Assembly (NCBI GenBank): GCA_900128565.1
Contig: LT636219.1
Coordinates: 1 to 12,124 of the forward strand
Direction: 5' to 3'
Source of the DNA: Stramenopiles sp. TOSAG23-6
Taxonomy: Eukaryota > Sar
Length of the DNA: 12,124 nt
The translations under genes were made by a program, and so were the position numbers. A model generated the notes under the pieces. It had not been told where the DNA came from. It did not search any database and saw only the letters and a list, made by a program, of their open reading frames with translations. Shown here in pieces: positions 1 to 8,300 of this stretch (the first letter of the stretch is position 1; each line of letters opens with the position of its first letter).

Positions 1-66
1 TTTTTTTTTCATACGAAATTTCGTACCTAACGATTTTAATGTTTGAAATATTTTTCCAAAATACAT
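1..66 (+). mobile_element. Introner-like intron, 3' part (copy H)
   Basis: This is the 3' part of the window's repeated intervening element; its 5' end lies beyond the left edge. It carries the palindromic core, the CGTACCTAACGA block with a branch-point-like CTAAC, and the end ATATTTTTCCAAAATACAT, the same 19-base end as copy G at the right edge. It stops directly before the EGF-coding exon, with the downstream codon phase at 0. The end at base 66 is set by analogy with the complete copies. Confidence 0.75.
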
Positions 67-399
67 GGCCACTGTAAATGTGTTGCAGGGCGTAAAGGTA
101 AAGATTGTTCTGAGTCAGAAATAAACACGAAATGTCCAAATGATTGTTCTTCACATGGGATATGTAGAAATCAAAATTGTTTTTGTTATAATGGTTTCAC
201 AGGGAAAAAGTGCAAAACATCTATTGCTCATATCGTGCATAATATAATGGAACAAAGTATCAACGAAACCAGAAATCCAAGAGCTATTTTTTTTGAAAAC
301 GTCAAATTTTATTTACGTTGTTTTGTATGCGTTGGTATTTCATGCTTTTGCGGTTTGTGGGCACGGCGAAAATGTAAAGGTAAACGCTTTTTATGGTAG
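67..399 (+). CDS. EGF-like domain membrane protein, C-terminal exon (partial)
   Basis: This is the last exon of a gene that begins left of the window; about 110 residues are visible. The exon opens inside one cysteine module (GHCKC...GRKGKDC), which has the C-x-C-x2-G-x2-G-x2-C ending of EGF/laminin-type repeats. A complete EGF-like module follows: C-x3-C-x5-C-x4-C-x-C-x8-C, from KCPNDC to GKKC. Near the C-terminus a cysteine-rich hydrophobic stretch (FYLRCFVCVGISCFCGLW) followed by a basic tail (RRKCKGKR) looks like a single membrane span with a short cytoplasmic end. A cell-surface or secreted role is inferred; ligand and function are unknown. The open frame also runs back through the intron-like element at 1-66, so the exon start at 67 is chosen by matching the other element copies. 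The stop is TAG at 397-399. The gene converges on the TilS gene. Confidence 0.65.
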   Translation, partial: GHCKCVAGRKGKDCSESEINTKCPNDCSSHGICRNQNCFCYNGFTGKKCKTSIAHIVHNIMEQSINETRNPRAIFFENVKFYLRCFVCVGISCFCGLWARRKCKGKRFLW

Positions 400-519
400 T
401 GTTGATGCTAGATACTCTCAATGATGTTTTATTTATTAAACTAAATTAAATTATTTTTTCGTTCTTTTTCCTTGTATATAGAGCGGAGTACCTCCTACAC
501 TTGATGATTTAAAATTAAA
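400..519. other. Intergenic gap between convergent genes
   Basis: This short gap holds the 3' ends of the EGF-type gene (+) and the TilS gene (-). More than half of it is the downstream copy of the 69-bp tandem duplication described separately. No RNA gene is visible. Confidence 0.6.
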
Positions 520-580
520 TTATTTTTTCGTTCTTTTTCCTTGTATATAGAGCGGAGTACCTCCGACACTTGATGATTTA
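443..580. repeat. 69-bp tandem direct duplication at the TilS 3' end
   Basis: Bases 443-511 and 512-580 are two adjacent copies of one 69-bp unit. I find a single difference, T at 496 against G at 565. The unit holds the last 18 or so codons of the TilS gene and its stop codon. Because 69 is a multiple of 3, the outer copy is in the same frame downstream of the real stop and repeats the C-terminal coding and the stop. The near identity suggests a recent event or an assembly artefact. Confidence 0.93.
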
Positions 581-2460
581 AAAGCAGTTTCCGCACAAGG
601 GGTTAGTTTCATACCATCTTTAGTATCATGCATTTGAGTTGATCTAATCGGGGATACTTTGAATTTAATTCCTTTTGCTTGAATATCGGGTCTAACCCAG
701 TTAAGATGTGGTACAGCAATAACATTTTCAATAGTATACAATATCTCATTACTACAAATATCTTCAGCTACATCCTTTTCTACCTTATCATTCATTATTT
801 TTGAACTTTGATGTACAATATATACAATTGGTAGAGCAAGGCGAGCGGGTAGGGGCATTTGTATATATTTCAATTCTGGCCACATTTTTTTAAGTTTACT
901 CCATACATTTGGAGACATTCGACGAACTACAGTTGACATATTTATATGTTTTACATCAATGTCTCTTCTATTTATACTTGACATATTTATATCTTTTCCA
1001 TCAATGTCTCTTCTATTTATACTATTACTATTCATTTCAATACAAAATTTTCTATCCCATACTATAGGTTTATCCAAGTGAATCGTTTGTTGCTGAAAAG
1101 AAATTAGAGATGGAGTTTTTGACTGAGGTTGTCGCACCATAAGAACAGTACAACCTGAGCGAGACCACGGAATTATGACACAACCACAACCTCCAAAAGT
1201 ACGAATAAAACCTTTATTTCCATTACCTTTTCGTAAATTGTTTGTACTTGATACAATAATTTCATATAAACGTTTAAGAAATTTTCTATTCGGTGGGTAT
1301 TCCAAACCACCACAAGCTACCAAAAGTCGACTTAAAGCTTGGTAGTAGATGCTATTACTTTTTATACCATCGCATAAAAATGAAGGTAAATGTATCAAAG
1401 AATATCCTAAATGATCATCCATCATTACTGAAGATGATAAAATTTTATCTACCTTGAAATCTATATATTGCTGGTGGCAATCCATACGCTTCATCATTGC
1501 GATAACATCCTCTGTAAGGAGATCATTTCCTTTGTTAGACATTGATAATCGACAAGCTCTAATACGCGGACGATCATATAACATATTTGTGTTGGAAGGA
1601 TCTTCGACCCAGCTGTGATTTTGTTCAACCATTGTAGCTACTAGTCGATTATGTGAGACATTTAGAAAAGGTCGAAGCAACACAACAGAGTTTTGAGACA
1701 AAGAAGCATCAAACGGAGGCATTTGATGAGGATTATGTAACCAAGAAGCAATTTTCATTCCAGAAAGACCGCCAAGACCAGAAGATTTTACCATACGTTG
1801 GATAAAAGTTTCTATTTGATCGTCAGCATGGTGGCCTAGAAGTAAGTGCTGTACCTTAAATGTTTGACACATTTCTAATAGTAACCGACGTCTTTCTTTC
1901 CTCGCCATTGAGTGAATTTTACTTTGAGTTGGCTTGCCACCGATACGATCCCATAGTATCTCACTTGACTGTACCACGAATCCCAATGGTTCTAACCATT
2001 CAAAAACTTTCTGAACTTCAGATTGACTTTCAGGACGGAGGTTGTGATTGACGGTAAAAGCATAAAGTTGAATACGCGAAGGAGAGCGTTTAGTTGAATT
2101 AATTACCCCACTCCGATATTTAACCCATTTTGCAAGAGTAGCACATACGGCTAGTGAGTCTACCCCGCCTGAAACAGCAATACCAATACGTTGAGGTAGG
2201 TCAACGTTCAACATATGTTGATTGTTTTGTCGACGAAAGTTCTTATGTCCATAACATTTATGCGTTGGTTCACGATGGGCAGCGACCAAATTTTTAATTT
2301 TTGCCGCTTCTTTAAACGCATCCAATAAATACGCATCCGCTTCAGTGACGGATATGGGTGAATTAGACTTAACCATGGTGGATGCTTCACACACACCACA
2401 CTGGCCACGACGCTGATTACGAGGTATCTGAAGACACAATTTAAATAGAGTTCTCCTCAT
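520..2460 (-). CDS. tilS: tRNA(Ile)-lysidine synthetase (TilS/MesJ family)
   Basis: The product (646 aa) matches TilS, the ATP-dependent enzyme that attaches lysine to C34 of the CAU-anticodon tRNA(Ile) so that it reads AUA. Visible motifs: PP-loop SGGVDS at residues 97-102; NHNLRPES at 138-145; HHADDQIET at 210-218, followed by GLGGLSGM; RPFL near 263; and W-x-EDPSN ending near 290 before YDRPRIR. In eukaryotes TilS normally serves plastids or mitochondria. The roughly 90 residues before the PP-loop, starting with basic, serine-poor MRRTLFKLCLQIPRNQRR, could be a targeting extension. The ATG at 2460 is the first in frame; the open frame extends to 2496 only through a TTG. An ATG at residue 30 is an alternative start. 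The C-terminal half is weakly conserved and contains a duplicated 15-residue unit. No introner lies inside this gene. The family call is firm; organelle targeting is inferred. Confidence 0.93.
   Translation of the reverse strand: MRRTLFKLCLQIPRNQRRGQCGVCEASTMVKSNSPISVTEADAYLLDAFKEAAKIKNLVAAHREPTHKCYGHKNFRRQNNQHMLNVDLPQRIGIAVSGGVDSLAVCATLAKWVKYRSGVINSTKRSPSRIQLYAFTVNHNLRPESQSEVQKVFEWLEPLGFVVQSSEILWDRIGGKPTQSKIHSMARKERRRLLLEMCQTFKVQHLLLGHHADDQIETFIQRMVKSSGLGGLSGMKIASWLHNPHQMPPFDASLSQNSVVLLRPFLNVSHNRLVATMVEQNHSWVEDPSNTNMLYDRPRIRACRLSMSNKGNDLLTEDVIAMMKRMDCHQQYIDFKVDKILSSSVMMDDHLGYSLIHLPSFLCDGIKSNSIYYQALSRLLVACGGLEYPPNRKFLKRLYEIIVSSTNNLRKGNGNKGFIRTFGGCGCVIIPWSRSGCTVLMVRQPQSKTPSLISFQQQTIHLDKPIVWDRKFCIEMNSNSINRRDIDGKDINMSSINRRDIDVKHINMSTVVRRMSPNVWSKLKKMWPELKYIQMPLPARLALPIVYIVHQSSKIMNDKVEKDVAEDICSNEILYTIENVIAVPHLNWVRPDIQAKGIKFKVSPIRSTQMHDTKDGMKLTPCAETAFKSSSVGGTPLYIQGKRTKK
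933..1022 (-). repeat. 45-bp in-frame tandem duplication in tilS
   Basis: Bases 933-977 and 978-1022 are adjacent copies of a 45-bp unit with two mismatches. They encode consecutive 15-residue units of the type NRRDID-x-K-x-INMS. They lie in the poorly conserved C-terminal part of TilS, so the extra length is probably tolerated in a loop. Confidence 0.92.
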
Positions 2461-2754
2461 GAAGAAGAAATGTCCTAAGAGCAAGCTTACACTCAAGACA
2501 CAATAGAAAGTCGGAAACTAAACTTCATTACATGCTTAAGTACATTATATTCATTTATGATTTATTCCACCAAAATGAATGTAGATTTTAGTTCAAGCGT
2601 GGAAAGTTTATTTTTTGAGTTTACTCTGTAGTAGTGACTGTATGTATAGGTCTATCGGTAGTCTCCGGCAAGCGCCCTCAAATTTCGAAAAATTGACACG
2701 TGTTTTTGTGGACCCTCTCTATCTACTGCTATTACTAGGGTTAGGGCTAAAATA
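2461..2754. other. Intergenic region between tilS and the OCD-like gene
   Basis: About 290 bases separate the start of tilS from the 3' end of the OCD-like gene, both on the minus strand. The region should hold the tilS promoter and 5' UTR and the upstream gene's 3' UTR. A short telomere-like patch lies near 2735-2750. I see no clear TATA box, RNA gene or coding sequence. A plus-strand open frame beginning near 2615 runs antisense into the OCD-like gene and has no recognisable content. Confidence 0.5.
2735..2750. repeat. Short telomere-like patch (degenerate TTAGGG)
   Basis: The plus strand reads ctagggttagggctaa, about two TTAGGG-type units, just downstream of the OCD-like stop codon. A longer patch with the same motif lies about 160 bp away inside that gene, so the pair is unlikely to be pure chance in AT-rich DNA. 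Confidence 0.55.
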
Positions 2755-4050
2755 TCACAACATAGCTCTCTGGCGTTCTCTATTGATACTTCTTTTTCTG
2801 AGTGAATTATATACCATTTTAGAAATGACTACATCCTGGACAGCCACACCTGAAGTATCAAAAATTGTAATATTTGCAGCAGTATTTTTTGGTTTTGTAT
2901 TTTTTTGCAGATTAGGGTTAGGGTTAGGTGTATTTTTTTGACATGCCAAGAGAATTGACCCAATTTCTTTTACTCTCGATATGTTGACCTTACCTGACTG
3001 TATCGCATGTTGAAATTCACCACGTTCCGCCGTTTGTTTCACACAATCTGTGACTAACAAATATTGTGAAAAAATATTTTTTTTTTTGGTAAAAAAAAAT
3101 CGTTAGGTACAAAATTTCGTACGAAAAAAATTAGGAAAAAAATTAATGATAAAAACGTATATATCTGCTGCACATACTAATTCCACGTCTAATTCTTGTT
3201 TTCCTGGAGAATCAGCACCAATTGCGTTTATAAGCACTGGTGTTTTTCTATACTTAAACCATTCAGCGAAAAGAATGTAAGTATGAAAAAATATATTTTT
3301 TTTTAGTTTACAAAAATTCGTTAGGTACAAAATTTACTATGAAAAAATAAATTTAAAATTCATGATGAAAACGTACATGGGCTCTCTAGACGGAGTCACA
3401 CATATAATAACATCTGCCTCTGTAGCTATTACCTTTGGATGTAGAACAATTTCCACATCCCAGCCTTCATTATTCAGCTCAGTTTGAAACAAAAGAGCTG
3501 ATGCACGAGTTTTAGAATAGCACAAAACTTTCTTACAGGTAGTGACACTTTGTAATAAGCGAAGTTGCCACCTAGCTTGAATTCCCGCCCCAATCACACC
3601 AATTGCTCTGATATATTGAGGTGCAAACAATTGTGTAGAAAGCGCTCCTGCTGCAGCTGTTCTAATTTCTGTAAGAATACCTTCATCAAATAAAATAGCT
3701 TCTAGTTTCCCACTCGTTTGACTAAAGATCAACATCAACCCCGTATTAGGAGAACCTAGTTTTCGTCTAGGATTCAAAGTAAACCCACCCGAAGCTACTT
3801 TAGTGACATAAAATTCCCCACCATCAATATAACCTGATTTTACGCAAGTACTAGAATTTGGTGAATCGGACGATTTGAAGGGATGGAAAGGTGGAGAACC
3901 CATTGTTTGTATTGGTGGAATAGAACACTTTCCGGATGATAAAGCAATGAATCCCTCAGCAACATTATTGATGACAGTAGAGTGATCGGAAATGACACGT
4001 TCTATATCATCTAAATAGAAAAGCAAAGGTATTGATTTGGAAGTTAGCAT
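2755..4050 (-). CDS. Ornithine cyclodeaminase / mu-crystallin family protein (three exons)
   Basis: Exons are 4050-3377, 3274-3161 and 3058-2755. They sum to 1092 nt and encode 363 aa. The family contains NAD(P)-dependent enzymes and binding proteins: ornithine cyclodeaminase, alanine dehydrogenase, ketimine reductase/mu-crystallin. Visible features: an N-terminal segment LLFYLDDIERVI; a YVTKV strand (K84); LTEIRTAAAGALST near 126-139; the Rossmann loop GVIGAGIQARWQ near 151-162; then EPILFAEW, INAIGADSPGKQELD and FDTSGVAVQD. The residues EPI-LFAEW and AADM-LVTD form only when the two intervening elements are removed exactly, and both junctions match the family pattern without extra residues. 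The C-terminal third has an insertion (about residues 303-324) encoded partly by telomere-like repeats. The ATG at 4050 gives a complete N-terminus. The exact substrate cannot be told from sequence. Confidence 0.88.
2896..2940. repeat. Telomere-like insertion bounded by 12-bp direct repeats
   Basis: The plus strand carries ttagggttagggttagg at 2912-2928, nearly three TTAGGG units. It is flanked by two identical copies of tgtatttttttg, at 2896-2907 and 2929-2940. The copies are offset by 33 bp, so the insertion is in frame with the OCD-like gene. There it adds NPNPNL and a duplicated QKNT in a segment where I expect the family to be shorter. Confidence 0.85.
3059..3160 (-). mobile_element. Introner-like intron (copy B), 102 bp
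   Basis: Second intron of the OCD-like gene. In the sense direction it starts ATACGTTTTTATCATT and ends TTCACAATATTT; both ends vary by a base or two from the other copies. The middle holds TTCGTACGAA and TTTTGTACCTAACGA. Removal joins GAT AT to G TTA GTC and gives AADMLVTD, in frame and matching the family. A canonical GT donor nearby cannot be joined in frame to the next two AG sites (both fall in codon phase 1). Confidence 0.88.
3275..3376 (-). mobile_element. Introner-like intron (copy A), 102 bp
   Basis: First intron of the OCD-like gene, read on the minus strand. It starts GTACGTTTTCATCATGAA and ends TCATACTTACAT, with TTTTGTACCTAACGAA in the middle. Removal joins CCC AT to T CTT TTC and gives EPILFAEW, as expected for the family. 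The dinucleotide AT occurs on both sides, so the cut can slide by two bases without changing the product, but no position gives an AG end. Confidence 0.9.
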
Positions 4051-4326
4051 TGTGACTTTGTGTTACACAATTAAGACGGATACTGGAAAACTATAGTTGA
4101 TTGAATCAGAAAGTTTATCCACAATTATATCCGCGTTGTCCATTGCGAAATAAAAATTAAATTAAGATTAGCACTTTTTTTAGGACGCTGAAATTTGACA
4201 GCGACATCATCATGAACATTGGTCAAATCACGATCGATGTTGTCATCCATCGTCGTCCTTGCACAGCGCTTGCAGAATCTATTCATCTAAAATACGAAAA
4301 ATACCTTGGCTATAGTAGTTATAATA
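4051..4326. other. Divergent intergenic region (promoters of two genes)
   Basis: About 276 bases separate the divergent starts of the OCD-like gene (-) and the ankyrin gene (+), so both promoters should lie here. I see no convincing TATA box. On the minus strand two short open frames precede the OCD-like ATG: 4250-4125 (41 codons, acidic start MDDNIDRDL) and 4143-4063 (26 codons, MDNADIIVDK). They may be upstream ORFs in a 5' leader or chance; I do not call them genes. Confidence 0.45.
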
Positions 4327-5145
4327 ATGAGTGTATTCCGTTCTTTCCATCGACATGATATTGATATATCTAGCTTTCATGAAGCAGCCTGTACGTGTAA
4401 TATTGATGCTTTGCGTATCTTAAAAAAACATCGCAATCGTGTCTCAAAGACATATAGTCACCCACAATATCACAATCATAATACAAGTCTTCTACATACA
4501 GCGGCAGCTGCAGGTCATCCTTCTTTGGTGGATTACCTTTGCCGAGAGTGCTTGGCCGATATAGAGTTGGGTGATACAAATGGTGACACGCCACTTCATT
4601 TAGCATCTAGATTAAATCATTATCCTGTTGTCAAAGTGTTGCTTAACTTTGGTGCGAACCCTCATTCTCGTAATAAATTCAATGAGACGCCTCTAGATCT
4701 AACAAATGCTCACAGTGAAACTAATAGAGCTCTTCTTTCTTCCCTACAAGAAGATACATTTTACAACATAAATTTAGGAAATTTCAATTTAGGTAATTCG
4801 GGAAAAGCCATATTTATTCAAGCAACAGGATCGAACGAAATTTCAACAAAGACAACACAACCAAAAAGGAAAACAAAAATCCAACAATTTCAACCTCATT
4901 ATACTTGGCTCAATTCGACAAATAAAATAAAAAAAGGGACTGTTTCGACATGCACGGTGCCTAGGGTCTCTGGTCAAGTAAAAACTTTGAAAAAGTTTAA
5001 AGTGGAAATTCCTGCTGGAGTTTCTGCTGGAAACTCATTTTTCGTACAATTTCCAAGTAATTGTTATGGGAATATAACAAAAACAGTCATCGTTCCAACT
5101 GGTAAAAAATCTGGAGACCATATTTATGTTGAATCGTGGATCTGA
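4327..5145 (+). CDS. Ankyrin-repeat protein with C-terminal VPxGxxxG-type module
   Basis: The product is 272 aa without introns. Ankyrin repeats span about residues 52-140: TSLLHTAAAAGHPSLVDYL, then GDTPLHLASRLNHYPVVKVLL with NFGANPHSRN, then a weaker NETPLDLTNAHSETNRALL. A basic linker (about 170-200) follows. The last 70 residues hold two copies of a small pattern, K-x-E-I-PAGVSAGNSFFVQFP and V-I-V-PTGKKSGDHIYV. This resembles VPxGxxxGxxFxVxxP repeats, which I associate with protist proteins. Ankyrin repeats bind other proteins; the partner is unknown. The chosen start is the first in-frame ATG, at 4327; the open frame upstream reaches 4306 only through a TTG. No signal peptide is seen, so it is probably cytoplasmic. 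Confidence 0.85.
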   Translation: MSVFRSFHRHDIDISSFHEAACTCNIDALRILKKHRNRVSKTYSHPQYHNHNTSLLHTAAAAGHPSLVDYLCRECLADIELGDTNGDTPLHLASRLNHYPVVKVLLNFGANPHSRNKFNETPLDLTNAHSETNRALLSSLQEDTFYNINLGNFNLGNSGKAIFIQATGSNEISTKTTQPKRKTKIQQFQPHYTWLNSTNKIKKGTVSTCTVPRVSGQVKTLKKFKVEIPAGVSAGNSFFVQFPSNCYGNITKTVIVPTGKKSGDHIYVESWI

Positions 5146-5387
5146 GATTCAGCCAAAAACGTATTGATTTGTAAGTAACATCTGCTTTACTACCATAAAT
5201 GATAAATTAGTATTTCGTTATTTTAAGGTTTTTTATGGTTCTTTAAGGAAAAACACGAAATCCTAATACTCCTTTATTATTGAAACCGAAAGAAGTTCCG
5301 TTTCTCCGACGAAAGACATACGGTACCCGTGGGTACACAGAGTCAAGTTACTGGTCCATTGAACGCAACGGAATTTTTCGGAATACA
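5146..5387. other. Intergenic leader of the cysteine-module membrane gene
   Basis: This AT-rich region lies between two genes on the same strand. Its second half stays open in frame with the downstream gene but has no in-frame ATG before 5388. I see no repeat, RNA gene or clear promoter element. Confidence 0.4.
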
Positions 5388-8300
5388 ATGCGTGTTTCTT
5401 TGGTAATAGTATCATGTTTGATCATCATGGCACACGCTAAAATGATGAACCATAAAGACAAACAAGCGATAAAGGATCAGCAAAAACAAGATTTGGCAGA
5501 CGCAAAAAAAATACAAGAAGAATTTAAAAAAGCACAAGAGAAAAAAGCAGCTGATGCGAAGGCGGACGATAAAAAGAAACTAGAGGACGATAAGGCTAAA
5601 AAGACGGCGGAAAGCGAAAAACGTCGGAATGACATGGAAGCTATATTTAATACAATGAAAGATAAGAATACTAAAGAGGAAACTGCAAAAAAAGGACTTG
5701 CTGACGACTTTAAGGCTTGCAAAAAGTCCATTAAACAGTGTGAAGATGATTTAAAAGCCAAAATGAAGCAAGATACTGGTAAAAGCGACATGAGTGATGC
5801 AACTTTTAGACGATATCTAAATAATGCTGCCGAACGTGCTTCTGCTACAGAATTGTCCAACAACCAAGGTAAATCATTCGAAGAACAATCAGACGCATTT
5901 AAAATAAAGTTAAAAGAATCAGGTGGTAAGGATTTGACTGATGAATTTGAAACCAGAGAACTAATGATAAAGGCCTCTAAAGATGCAGGGGCATTAAAAT
6001 TCAAGGATTGTAAAAAGAATGGAAACGATGAAAAAACATGTCGAAACGAAGCATTGACTGAAATGCAAAAAACTCACGTTTCAGGAAGTAAAACGGAAGA
6101 TATGGCTGACGTCTTTAAGGCTTTAAGACGACAAGCCGATAAGGATGTTGCGGAATCACTTGAAAACACTAGCGGCTTAACTAAATTAGAACGCATTGAA
6201 GTTGCAAAAGAGGCTATATCTGGTGCGGAGGGTAAAAATATTAAGGATATCACAATGTCTGAAGCACTAGCCGCGATTGAAAGGGGAACGGAAAATGCGA
6301 CATTGGGTGAGTTTTATGAGTGTATGAACGAAAAAATAAAAACTAAAAAACAATGTACTGCTTTAGCAAAAACCAAAGCACAAAAGGCTGGTGGAGAATC
6401 AAGTTATACTGACCTTGAGGTACAGGAATTTATGAAAAAGGGAATGAGAAACAAGGTTAATGAAGCAGTGAAAGCATCAGAAACTACTGACGGTAGTGTT
6501 ACAAAAGAGAACTTGGAAGAAAGAATAAAAGGAGAACTGAAAATTTTTCTTGGTGCAGACCCTACACATACGCAAATTCGTCAATTCAAAAAAGAGGCAG
6601 GGAAAAAGGAGTCTACTGAAGTTATGGACGCTTGTATGGAAGCAGAAAACAATCGTGCGAATTGTAAAAGAAGGGCCACATCAGACTTAAATAAGTATGT
6701 TGCATCAACCCAGGAAGTGGGTAGAGCTTTTCTCGATGGCGCATCATCCGCGGCTTTAAGTTCTCAGTACGTTTTCTTCATGAATTTTAAATTTATTAAT
6801 TTTTGTACCAAAATTTCGTAAGATTGTTTTTAACCAATATCAAATGTAAAACATATTTTTTCACAATATATGCGAAATTGTATGACATTAGCAGCAGGAG
6901 ATACAGATGAACAGAAAATATGCCGAATTTTGTTCCGAGACGAACTCCAAAAGAGAAGGGGAAAAGACTCCCTCACTGTGTATGAGATCGAAGAGGCAAT
7001 AGTGTCTGCTGCAGAGCAAGATGTGAAAGAGTCTCTTGAAGCATATGTAGAAACTGAACAAAATCCGACAGTTGCTGGAAGTAGAAAAAATGTGAAGGAT
7101 CGCCTTGCATTAACTCTTGGTCGTACAGTAACTGATGAATTTGCAGAATTTTACAGAAAGCAAAGTTCCCTGGTCGCTGCTGCAGATACACTTGGTCCTT
7201 GCATGGAAAATGCAAAAAACAAATCTGGTACAGAACTAACAAACCTTGAGAATACATGTATTACGCAGGCAAAAGATGCGGTGAGAAGGGCTCGTGGTGA
7301 TAAGACTGCACCAAGTACAGTAGCATTACAAAAACTGATACAAGAAGCTGTTGAAGTTGAAACCGCAAAAGTGAAAGCTTCATGTGGAGAAGATGAAAAT
7401 GCTAACTGTAAGGGAAAAGAAGCCCGGCAGGAATTCGCAAACCAAGCCGCCAAAACGAAAGGAAAAGCTAGCATGACGGAGAAAGATTATTTGAAAGACC
7501 TAGTAAAAGGTAGTCATGTATCTTTTATTTTTTTCCAATTTCGAATTTATTTTTAGTACGAAATTTTGTACCTAACAAATTTTAGTTTTTTTTTTAAATA
7601 TTTTTCCAAAATATATCGTTTGGTCAGTGATATTATCTCACAATGTCAAGAGGGAAATGAAGCTGATGGGGAAGCAGTTGATTGTACTGCAGGTCTCAAA
7701 GAGCATATGGGTAACTTGGGTGAAGATGCAACTGACAAGATGGCAACGCAAAGTGTCCAGCAATCTGCACCATATTGTGTTGACGAAAAAATGAAAGTAT
7801 GTGAGTCTCTTAGCAATTCACAATGTAATTCAAAACCAAACATAAAGAAGCATACTCAAATATGTTTAGGTAAGAATAAAGACGATCCAGCTCTTGACGA
7901 TGACACTGTACGTTTTCAAAATTGAATTTCGAATTGTTTTTGTACCAAATTTTGTACCTAACAAACTTTTACTAAAAATAATATTTTTACAAAATACATG
8001 AAAGAATGATAAAAGAAGTTACTGCCATCGCTATGGAAGTCCTTATCAGTGGTTTTGAATATGAAAGCAGGCGTCGCTTAAAAAAAACTCCATCGGCTAA
8101 ACGTCAAGAAAAAGAAAATGCTTTTAAATTGTCAACTGGGAAGACAGTTGGAGCTAATGGTGAAAATATCGGTTCGTACCAAAGCGCACATGACCGCGTC
8201 CTTGCTGCGGAAGCTGCAAGAGACGCAATGGCAAGAGCCAGGATGAGTGTTGAAGATGGTGGCTCGTCGGAGTCAACGGATGAAGAAAAAGAAGAAATGG

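Noticed and set aside
520-2460. tilS as bacterial contamination
   Set aside because: It lies contiguous with clearly eukaryotic, intron-bearing genes, has similar AT-rich composition and an N-terminal extension beyond usual bacterial TilS.
2615-2941. Plus-strand open frame of 108 codons with hydrophobic stretches
   Set aside because: It overlaps exon 3 of the OCD-like gene in antisense and part of its product comes from telomere-like DNA; no family resemblance.
3103-3330. Minus-strand open frame of 75 codons taken as a separate gene
   Set aside because: It is exon 2 of the OCD-like gene with parts of two introner copies translated at each end.
5477-6004. Antisense 175-codon open frame within the large membrane-protein gene
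   Set aside because: It is the complement of a lysine/alanine-rich coding region; its serine/phenylalanine-rich product shows no domain, and the sense gene is well supported.
6767-7999. Four separate genes instead of one large four-exon gene
   Set aside because: All three breaks coincide with copies of the same element, removal restores one exact frame, only the first part has a signal peptide and only the last has a membrane span.
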